Shown: positions 1 through 5,006 of the stretch, in pieces
Layout of the letters: each line of letters starts with the position of its first letter
How positions within the stretch are numbered: position 1 is the stretch's first letter
Assembly: GCA_937127205.1 (NCBI GenBank)
Contig: CAKZLS010000351.1
Span: forward strand, 1-5,006
Length of the DNA stretch: 5,006 nt
Direction: 5' to 3'
Origin: an uncultured Rhodospirillales bacterium
Lineage (GTDB): Bacteria; Pseudomonadota; Alphaproteobacteria; Rhodospirillales; Defluviicoccaceae
Notes under the pieces: model-generated
Seen by the model: the letters and a program-made list of their open reading frames with translations, nothing else
Database searches by the model: none
Told to the model about the DNA's origin: nothing
Position numbers and translations under genes: made by a program

Positions 1-592
1 CCATGCCGTACTCGTTGGCGGCGTCCTCCAACCAATGCCAGAAATAGTCGGCGAAGCTCCTGTGCACATAAACCTCGTAGCAGGGCGCATCGTCGATCTG
101 ATGGATGATGACGTGGGCGTGGGCGATCACCGTCTGAGCGCAGCGGCCGGGGGCGAAGACCCTCGGGTGCAGGTCGAGCGGGCAGCCCTTGGCCAACAGA
201 TCGCGGGCGTTGGGGCCTGAAATGGAGATGACCGTACGGCCATCGGACACGTCGACCACCGCCGCATGCTGTGTTGCCAATGCCGATGCGAGTGCCGCCG
301 CTCTGTTGTCGGCACTAACGACCAGCCATTCGTCCGGGCCCAGCCAGAGGATGCGTGGTCCCGCGGCGAGGTCCGCCGGGCCGGCGGCTGTGTTATGCTC
401 AGTGGGCGGTTTGGCACCGATGACCTGTTGCACCGCTTCTATTAAGGCCGGATCATCGGAGTCGCCGCGCACCGCGATCTGATGGCGGAACGGCAACTCG
501 GAAAGCACCACTCCGGCGTCGGCGGAAGTGTCGGCGCAGGCCGCCAGACCGAGATGGGCGAGGGCGTTCCGGCGGCGGGGTTGCTCAGCCAC
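1..592 (-). CDS. soxG: Sarcosine oxidase gamma subunit (SoxG), 3' end cut by window edge
   Basis: This is the gamma subunit of heterotetrameric sarcosine oxidase, a small GcvT-fold protein that packs in the complex and is not known to catalyse a reaction alone. The frame opens at the GTG 592-590, overlaps the end of soxA by eight bases (GTGGCTGA), and stays open to the left edge, giving 197 visible residues (last full codon 4-2). The family is about 180-210 long, so probably only a few residues and the stop are missing. Reading the codons gives M(GTG)-AEQPRRRNALAHLGLA, then VLSELPFRHQIAVRGD (30-44), ILWLGPDEWLVVS (81-93), TVISISGPNARDLLAKGCPL (120-139) followed by DLHPRVFAPGRCAQT (140-154), and HQIDDAPCYEVYVHRSFADY (164-183) followed by FWHWLEDAA. 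These are standard SoxG signatures. Residues about 45-78 are the least conserved part, with adjacent rare TTA and ATA codons (445-440). The reading frame was derived by hand and has no internal stop. Confidence 0.95.
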   Translation of the reverse strand, partial: MAEQPRRRNALAHLGLAACADTSADAGVVLSELPFRHQIAVRGDSDDPALIEAVQQVIGAKPPTEHNTAAGPADLAAGPRILWLGPDEWLVVSADNRAAALASALATQHAAVVDVSDGRTVISISGPNARDLLAKGCPLDLHPRVFAPGRCAQTVIAHAHVIIHQIDDAPCYEVYVHRSFADYFWHWLEDAANEYGM

Positions 593-3581
593 GGAGCCGT
601 GCTCCTTCAGGGTCGAAGAATACAGGATCGGTGATGGTGGCCGTTAGGGTTCCGCCGACGAGCGGCACGTGGACGGTCTCGCCCGTTCTTTCCCGGCCGC
701 CCTTGATCAACGCCAGGGCGATGGAATGGCCGAGATTGGCGCTGTGATAGCTCGACGTGACATGGCCAATCATTTCCATCGGAGGCCGGTCCTTGAGTTC
801 GCTGACGATCTGGGCGCCCTCCGGCAGCACGTCCTTTGGGTTCTCCGTGAGCAGACCCACCAGCTGCTTGCGGTCGGCGCGGACGCAGTCGGCGCGATTG
901 AGCGAGCGCTTGCCGATGAAATCCTTCTTCTTGCTCACCGCCCAGTCCATGCCGAGATCGATGGGCGTGACCGTGCCGTCGGTTTCCTGGCCGGCGATGA
1001 TGAAGCCCTTTTCGGCGCGAAGCACATGCATGGTTTCCGTCCCGAACGGCGTGATACCGTAGGGTTCGCCCGCGTCCATTAACGCGGTCCAAAGCGCAAG
1101 ACCATGGCTCGCGGGAACGTTGATCTCGAACGACGTCTCGCCGGTAAAGCTGACCCGGAAAATGCGGGCCGGGAAACCGGCGACGTGCGCTTCTTGAAAA
1201 CTCATGTGGGGAAAGGCGTCGTTGGCGAGGTCGATGTCGGTGAGTTCGCCGAGGAGGGTGCGCGCCAGCGGCCCGGAGATGGCGGCGGTCGCCCAGCTCT
1301 CGGTCACCGAGTTGGCGTAGACCTTAAGCTCTGGCCATTCGGTCTGCAGCCATTCCTCGATCCAGGCGAGCACGCGGGCGGCGTTGCCGGACGTGGTGCT
1401 CATCATGTAGTGGTTTTCGCCGAGCCGCGTGGTAACCCCATCGTCGAACAGCATGCCGTCTTCGGTGCACATCAGCCCGTAGCGGCAGCGCCCAACGGCG
1501 AGCTGCTTCCAGGCGTTGGTGTAGACACGGTTGAGCAGCTCCGAAGCATCCGGCCCCTGGATGTCGATCTTGCCGAGGGTGGATGCATCGAGAATGCCAA
1601 TGGCGTTGCGCGTCGCCAAACACTCGCGATCCACCGCCTCGCGCATGGTTTCGCCTTCCTGCGGGAAGTACCACGGCCGTTTCCATTGACCGACGTCTTC
1701 AAACTTTGCGCCGGCGTTGACGTGCCACCGATGCATGGGCGTCACTCGCACCGGGTCGTAAAGCCCGCCGATATCGCGTCCCGCAAAAGCGCCGAAGGTC
1801 ACCGGCGTATAGGGCGGACGGAAGGTGGTGGTGCCGACCGTGGGAATGTCGACGCCCCGCATCCCGGCCATGATTGCCAATCCGTGAATATTGCCGGTCT
1901 TGCCCTGGTCGGTGCCCATGCCGAGTGTCGTATAGCGCTTGGTCAACTCGCTTGATTCATAGCCTTCGCGCTGGGCCAGTTCCACATCGGCGACGGAAAC
2001 GTCGTTGTGGGGATCGAGGAAGTGCTTGCCTCGGCGCTTGCCGCCGACGGCTGGAACCACCCAAAATGGCCGCAGCGCCGCTTCCCCGACCGTGTCGGCG
2101 GCCGGTTTTTTGCGCCGGGACTTGCGGGTAAAGCCAGCGGCGGAAGCCGCCGACGCGCCGGCCGCCAATCCTTCGGCAAGACAGTCAGCCAGGGCGAAAG
2201 CGCCGTTGCAAGCGCCGGCGGAGCGTTCCGCCTGGACCGACGCACCGGGAACGAAACACGCGGTGTCGTCTAGGAACCGAGCCTTGCCGCCCGATTGCGA
2301 GAACAGATGGATCGCCGGGTTCCAGCCCCCAGAGACGGCAAGCACATCGCAGGGGATTCTCCGCACCGATCCCGTCACCGTCTCGGCCGATCCGTCGAGC
2401 GCCATGACTTCGGCGGTGTCCAGCCGCCAGCCGCCCTTGGCGCGGACAACGGCGGAGCCCTTGATTACCTCGATCCCGCGCGCGATGGTTTTCTCGGGCA
2501 GTTCGCCCACTGGGTCGGTCCGCACATCGACCACGGCAGCAATCCTGACTCCGGAGTCGGCGAGATCCAAGACCGTGCGATAGGCGTCGTCATTGTTGGT
2601 GAACACGGCGATGCGCGGTCCCGGCGTCACCCCGTAACGATTGACGTACTGGCGGACGGCGCCGGCGAGCATGACGCCAGGGCGGTCGTTGTCCGCGAAC
2701 ACCAGCGGCCGTTCGATGGCCCCGGTAGCCAGCACGACCTGCTTGGCGCGCACCTTCCAAAGGCGCTCGCGCGACCCATTGGCGGTGTTCGACGGTCCGG
2801 TTTGGCGCCGTTCCAGCAACGCCACGTAGTTGTGCTCGTAATACCCGAAGGCCGTGGTTCGCGAGAGCATTCGGACATCGTCCATGCCGGCAAGCTCTCT
2901 CGCCGCCGAATTCGTCCAGTCGAGCGCGGGTTCATCATTGACCACCGCGCGTTCGGCTAACAACTGCCCGCCGAGCTCGGGCTGCTGGTCAACGAGGATA
3001 ACCCGGGCGCCGGCGCGCCCGGCGGCAAGGGCGGCGGCCAGTCCCGCCGGCCCGCCGCCCACAACCAGCACGTCGCAATGGGTGTGCATCTTGTCATAGA
3101 TGTCTGGATCGGGCTGGGTCGGTGCCTTGCCGAGGCCAGCGGCCCTGCGGATGACGCGCTCGTAGGCCATCCAGTAGCGGGCCGGCCACATGAACGTCTT
3201 GTAGTAGAAGCCGGCGGGCATTATCGGTGAGAACCACTGGGTGATGGATCCCACGTCGTAGTCCACGTTCGGCCAGCAGTTGACGCTTTCGGCGCTGAGC
3301 CCGTCGAACAGCTCGATCATGGTGGCCGGCAGATTGGGTTGGGTGCGGGCGCCGGTTCCCAATTGCACCAGGGCGTTGGGCTCTTCCACGCCGGCTGCGA
3401 CGATGCCCCGCGGGCGGTGATACTTGAAGCTCCGGCCCACCACCGAAACGCCGTTGGCCAGCAAGGCGGACGCAAGCGTGTCGCCGGGGTGCCCCTGGTA
3501 CTTGCGTTTGTTGAAGGAGAACGTAAGGGTCCGGCTGCGGTCGATACGGCCACCCTCGGCCAGTCGGTAAATCTGGCTCAC
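585..3581 (-). CDS. soxA: Sarcosine oxidase alpha subunit (SoxA)
   Basis: This is the large 998-residue alpha subunit. It binds NAD+ in its N-terminal half and, in its GcvT-like C-terminal half, transfers the one-carbon unit released by SoxB to tetrahydrofolate, making 5,10-methylene-THF. Domains in order: a ferredoxin-fold (Fer2_4-type) domain, about residues 15-100, with QGHPGDTLASALLANG and FKYHRPRGI but no cysteines, so no iron-sulfur cluster; a two-dinucleotide-binding-fold domain, about 165-430, with VLVVGGGPAGLAAALAAGRAG (GGGPAG at 175-180), the ATGA-IERPL motif (285-292) and AVSGGWNPA (415-423); a basic/alanine-rich linker near 470-500; the SO_alpha_A3-type segment, about 505-585, with RYTTLGMGTDQGKTGN; the GCV_T domain, about 610-850, with GILDASTLGKIDIQGPDA, MLFDDGVTTRLG and SFTGETSFEI; and a GCV_T C-terminal barrel, about 870-988. 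The start is the GTG at 3581: it gives a normal N-terminus (MSQIYRLAEGGRIDRS), follows a strong ribosome binding site, and overlaps the soxD stop by four bases. An ATG at 3677 would add 32 residues translated from within soxD in another frame and is unlikely. The TGA stop overlaps soxG by eight bases. Confidence 0.97.
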   Translation of the reverse strand: MSQIYRLAEGGRIDRSRTLTFSFNKRKYQGHPGDTLASALLANGVSVVGRSFKYHRPRGIVAAGVEEPNALVQLGTGARTQPNLPATMIELFDGLSAESVNCWPNVDYDVGSITQWFSPIMPAGFYYKTFMWPARYWMAYERVIRRAAGLGKAPTQPDPDIYDKMHTHCDVLVVGGGPAGLAAALAAGRAGARVILVDQQPELGGQLLAERAVVNDEPALDWTNSAARELAGMDDVRMLSRTTAFGYYEHNYVALLERRQTGPSNTANGSRERLWKVRAKQVVLATGAIERPLVFADNDRPGVMLAGAVRQYVNRYGVTPGPRIAVFTNNDDAYRTVLDLADSGVRIAAVVDVRTDPVGELPEKTIARGIEVIKGSAVVRAKGGWRLDTAEVMALDGSAETVTGSVRRIPCDVLAVSGGWNPAIHLFSQSGGKARFLDDTACFVPGASVQAERSAGACNGAFALADCLAEGLAAGASAASAAGFTRKSRRKKPAADTVGEAALRPFWVVPAVGGKRRGKHFLDPHNDVSVADVELAQREGYESSELTKRYTTLGMGTDQGKTGNIHGLAIMAGMRGVDIPTVGTTTFRPPYTPVTFGAFAGRDIGGLYDPVRVTPMHRWHVNAGAKFEDVGQWKRPWYFPQEGETMREAVDRECLATRNAIGILDASTLGKIDIQGPDASELLNRVYTNAWKQLAVGRCRYGLMCTEDGMLFDDGVTTRLGENHYMMSTTSGNAARVLAWIEEWLQTEWPELKVYANSVTESWATAAISGPLARTLLGELTDIDLANDAFPHMSFQEAHVAGFPARIFRVSFTGETSFEINVPASHGLALWTALMDAGEPYGITPFGTETMHVLRAEKGFIIAGQETDGTVTPIDLGMDWAVSKKKDFIGKRSLNRADCVRADRKQLVGLLTENPKDVLPEGAQIVSELKDRPPMEMIGHVTSSYHSANLGHSIALALIKGGRERTGETVHVPLVGGTLTATITDPVFFDPEGARLRG
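593..605 (-). other. Small hairpin overlapping the soxG ribosome binding site
   Basis: GGAGC-ACG-GCTCC on the coding strand is a perfect 5-bp stem with a 3-base loop. The left arm contains the GGAG of the soxG ribosome binding site, and the right arm ends at the base before the GTG. If it folds, it would hide the site until a ribosome finishing soxA opens it. The pairing is seen directly; the regulatory role is inference, and so short a stem may be chance. Confidence 0.4.
602..607 (-). promoter_or_regulatory. Ribosome binding site of soxG, inside the end of soxA
   Basis: The coding strand reads AAGGAG, nine bases before the GTG at 592-590 and within the last codons of soxA. It is a good Shine-Dalgarno match and fixes the GTG as the soxG start; there is no in-frame ATG in the N-terminal part of the gene. 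Confidence 0.8.
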
Positions 3582-3586
3582 GAGCC
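3575..3586 (-). other. Short inverted repeat centred on the soxA GTG start
   Basis: GGCTC-GT-GAGCC is a perfect 5-base inverted repeat whose centre contains the soxA start codon and the soxD stop (GTGA). As RNA it could form a 4-bp stem with a 4-base loop exposing the start. It is short and could be chance in GC-rich DNA; a role in translational coupling is speculative. Confidence 0.35.
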
Positions 3587-3862
3587 TCCCTCCACCGGCG
3601 GCTTCTCGCCCATCTTGTAACTTGCGAAAATCTCGTTCGTGACAGTGTCGCGAGCGACGTTGAACCACCGCCGGCACCCGGCGCTATGCACCCACCGTTC
3701 GCGGTGCAGGCCCTTCGCATTGGTGCGCATGAACAGGTAGTCGGCCCATTCGGTATCACTCAAGGCGTCGGGTTCGGTTGGGCGGGTTATATGCGCCTCG
3801 CCGCCGTACTTGAACTCGATCTCGTCGCGGGGACCGCACCAGGGGCAATGGATCAGCAGCAT
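3578..3862 (-). CDS. soxD: Sarcosine oxidase delta subunit (SoxD), zinc-binding
   Basis: This is the small zinc-containing delta subunit of heterotetrameric sarcosine oxidase. It is structural, packs against the alpha subunit and has no known catalysis of its own. The 94-residue product matches the family length (about 85-105). It starts MLLIHCPWCGPRDE; Cys6 and Cys9 form the first half of the zinc site, and His59 and Cys63 (in WVHSAGCRRWFN) form the second. These are the same four numbered positions as the zinc ligands I recall for the Stenotrophomonas enzyme, so the metal site looks intact. Other family hallmarks are EWADYLFMRTNAKG (about 39-51) and the C-terminal ASYKMGEKPP. The ATG at 3862 is right because it places the CPWC motif at the usual positions. 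The last codons (V-E-G-G-S) also carry the soxA ribosome binding site, and the TGA stop overlaps the soxA GTG start by four bases. I am very sure of this assignment. Confidence 0.97.
   Translation of the reverse strand: MLLIHCPWCGPRDEIEFKYGGEAHITRPTEPDALSDTEWADYLFMRTNAKGLHRERWVHSAGCRRWFNVARDTVTNEIFASYKMGEKPPVEGGS
3585..3593 (-). promoter_or_regulatory. Strong ribosome binding site of soxA, inside the end of soxD
   Basis: The coding strand reads GGAGGGAGG, a strong match to the anti-Shine-Dalgarno complement, within the last codons of soxD. Its first GGAGG (3593-3589) is 7 bases before the GTG at 3581-3579. This spacing supports the GTG as the true soxA start over the in-frame ATG 96 bases upstream. 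Confidence 0.85.
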
Positions 3863-3874
3863 CTTCCGTCTCTC
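3863..3874 (-). promoter_or_regulatory. soxB-soxD spacer with weak purine-rich ribosome binding site
   Basis: Only 12 bases separate the soxB TGA from the soxD ATG, reading GAGAGACGGAAG on the coding strand. The GAGAG at 3874-3870 lies 7 bases before the ATG and is a weak Shine-Dalgarno candidate. GGAAG directly abuts the ATG and is too close to serve well. The short gap and weak site suggest soxD is read by ribosomes finishing soxB. That is inference. Confidence 0.55.
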
Positions 3875-5006
3875 TCAGTGGGCGACCGCGGCGGCGCCGT
3901 GTTCGTCGATCAAGGCGCCGGTGGTGAACCGTTCGAGATCGAAAGCCTCGTTCAATGCATGCGGACGGTCCTGGGCGATGGTATGGGCGAACACCCAGCC
4001 GGATCCCGGTGTCGCCTTCCAGCCACCGGTGCCCCAGCCGCCATTGACATACAGCCCTTCGACCGGAGTTCTAGATATGATCGGGCTGGCATCGGGACAG
4101 ACATCCACGTTACCGGCCCACTGGCGTAGCATGCGAAGCCGGCTGAACACCGGATAGAGCTGCAGGATCGCCTGCATCTGCTCCTCAATTATATGAAGGC
4201 TGCCGCGCGACGCATAACCGTTGTAGGCATCGATCCCGGCGCCGATTACCAGTTCGCCTTTGTCCGATTGGCTGACATAGACGTGCACCTGGTTGGACAT
4301 CACCACGCAATCGATCACTGGTTTGATGGGTTCCGAGACCAGGGCCTGCAGCGGGTGCACCTCGATGGGCAACCGGATACCGGCCATCGCCGCGAGAACA
4401 CTGGTGTGCGCGGCGGCGACAATGCCCACCTTGGAGGTCTTGATGGTACCGCGGGTAGTTTCGACACCGGTGACCCGGTCGCCGTCACGCCGGATCGCAG
4501 TGACTTCGCAATTTTCGATCACGTCGACGCCGAGCGCATCCGCCGCCCGGGCTAGTCCCCACGCCGCCGCATCGTGGCGGGCGACGCCGCCGCGCCGCTG
4601 CAAAGACGCGCCCAGCACCGGATAGCGGGCATCGGGCGATGTGTTGAGGATCGGAACCATGCGCTTGATCTCGGGAACGGTGAGGATCTCGGAGTCGACC
4701 CCGTTCAGGCGGATGGCGTTGACCCGACGTTCCAGCTCCCGAAGGTCGTGCAGCGTGTGCGCGAGATTGATCACGCCGCGCTGGCTCAGCATCAGATTGT
4801 AGTTCATATCCCCGGTAAGGGTCTCGAACAGCTGCAGCGATTTTTCGTACAGCCGGGCGCTCTCGTCCCAGAGGTAATTGGAGCGGATGATGGTCGTGTT
4901 CCGCCCGGTGTTGCCGAGGCCGATGGAGCTTTTTTCAAGAACCGCGACGTTCGTAATGCCGTGCTCCTTGGCGAGGTAGTAAGCCGTGGCCAGACCATGG
5001 CCGCCG
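3875..5006 (-). CDS. soxB: Sarcosine oxidase beta subunit (SoxB), 5' end cut by window edge
   Basis: This is the catalytic flavoprotein subunit (DAO/GlyOx-type FAD-dependent oxidoreductase) that oxidises the N-methyl group of sarcosine. The open frame runs from the right edge (first full codon at 5005) to a TGA at 3877-3875, giving 376 visible residues. The family is about 405-420 long, so about 30-40 N-terminal residues, including the first part of the FAD Rossmann fingerprint, lie outside. The fragment opens with the end of that fingerprint (GGHGLATAYYLA), followed by VAVLEK, whose Glu is the expected FAD-ribose ligand, and GNTGRNTTIIRSNY. VARHDAAAWG at fragment residues ~141-150 carries a His (codon 4576-4574) that aligns with the covalent FMN-attachment histidine (His173 of characterised enzymes). 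GGWGTGGWKATPGSG near residues 322-336 holds the conserved lysine close to the flavin. The ending LIDEHGAAAVAH is typical of SoxB. The first internal ATG, at 4807, is not the start, because clear SoxB sequence continues 66 codons upstream. It is the first gene of the visible operon, 12 bases before soxD. Family assignment is very secure. Sarcosine is the likeliest substrate; N-methylglutamate is the main alternative. Confidence 0.97.
   Translation of the reverse strand, partial: GGHGLATAYYLAKEHGITNVAVLEKSSIGLGNTGRNTTIIRSNYLWDESARLYEKSLQLFETLTGDMNYNLMLSQRGVINLAHTLHDLRELERRVNAIRLNGVDSEILTVPEIKRMVPILNTSPDARYPVLGASLQRRGGVARHDAAAWGLARAADALGVDVIENCEVTAIRRDGDRVTGVETTRGTIKTSKVGIVAAAHTSVLAAMAGIRLPIEVHPLQALVSEPIKPVIDCVVMSNQVHVYVSQSDKGELVIGAGIDAYNGYASRGSLHIIEEQMQAILQLYPVFSRLRMLRQWAGNVDVCPDASPIISRTPVEGLYVNGGWGTGGWKATPGSGWVFAHTIAQDRPHALNEAFDLERFTTGALIDEHGAAAVAH

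Noticed and set aside
127..417. Minus-strand 96-codon frame within soxG
   Set aside because: It is out of frame with the conserved SoxG reading, which spans the same bases with clear family motifs.
1104..1955. Plus-strand open frame of 283 codons opposite soxA
   Set aside because: It lies wholly antisense to well-conserved SoxA GcvT-domain sequence. Its product has the Gly/Ala/Arg/Val/His-rich look of an antisense shadow in GC-rich DNA and no recognisable domain.
2295..2960. Plus-strand open frame of 221 codons opposite soxA
   Set aside because: It is an antisense shadow of the NAD-binding half of SoxA, with no domain resemblance and no independent start context.
3582..3677. 32-residue N-terminal extension of SoxA from the ATG at 3677
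   Set aside because: It lies inside soxD in another frame, resembles no SoxA N-terminus, and the GTG at 3581 has a strong ribosome binding site and yields the usual N-terminus.
3094..3759. Minus-strand open frame of 221 codons spanning the soxD-soxA junction
   Set aside because: It is an alternative frame over two firmly identified genes; its Arg/Pro/Gly-rich composition is typical of an out-of-frame reading.
4805..4807. ATG at 4807 as the start of a 310-residue SoxB
   Set aside because: The frame stays open upstream to the window edge and encodes unmistakable SoxB sequence, including the end of the FAD fingerprint.
1..5006. CRISPR array, mobile element, RNA gene, promoter or terminator
   Set aside because: The window is continuous coding sequence of one operon, with no direct-repeat series, transposase sequence, tRNA-like fold or intergenic space over 12 bases.

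Overview
The whole window is one minus-strand gene cluster encoding the four subunits of a heterotetrameric sarcosine oxidase, in transcription order soxB-soxD-soxA-soxG (right to left on the given strand). Both ends cut genes: soxB lacks about its first 30 residues off the right edge, and soxG lacks probably only its last few residues off the left edge. soxD and soxA are complete. There is essentially no non-coding DNA. The only gap is 12 bases between soxB and soxD; soxD and soxA overlap by 4 bases and soxA and soxG by 8.

The DNA is GC-rich with strong G/C third-position bias. Together with the soxBDAG order and the protein sequences, this suggests an alphaproteobacterium, probably a rhizobial, rhodobacterial or rhodospirillal lineage. 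That placement is inference from remembered family sequences, not a search.

How the genes work together (established for the family): SoxB oxidatively demethylates sarcosine (N-methylglycine) using non-covalent FAD and a covalently bound FMN. The imine product moves through an internal cavity to the C-terminal GcvT-like half of SoxA, where tetrahydrofolate captures the one-carbon unit as 5,10-methylene-THF, releasing glycine. Electrons pass to O2, giving H2O2. The N-terminal half of SoxA binds NAD+. SoxD is a small zinc-binding subunit. SoxG is a small GcvT-fold subunit packed against the others. The usual setting is the last step of choline / glycine betaine / dimethylglycine breakdown. The same four-gene layout also occurs in N-methylglutamate dehydrogenase (mgdABCD), so substrate should be confirmed from genes outside the window.

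The key residues expected in each subunit are present where visible, so this looks like a functional and conventional operon. I see no mobile element, CRISPR array, RNA gene, promoter or terminator. The only slightly unusual structure is a short perfect inverted repeat at each of the two overlapping GTG start sites, one of which would sequester the soxG ribosome binding site.
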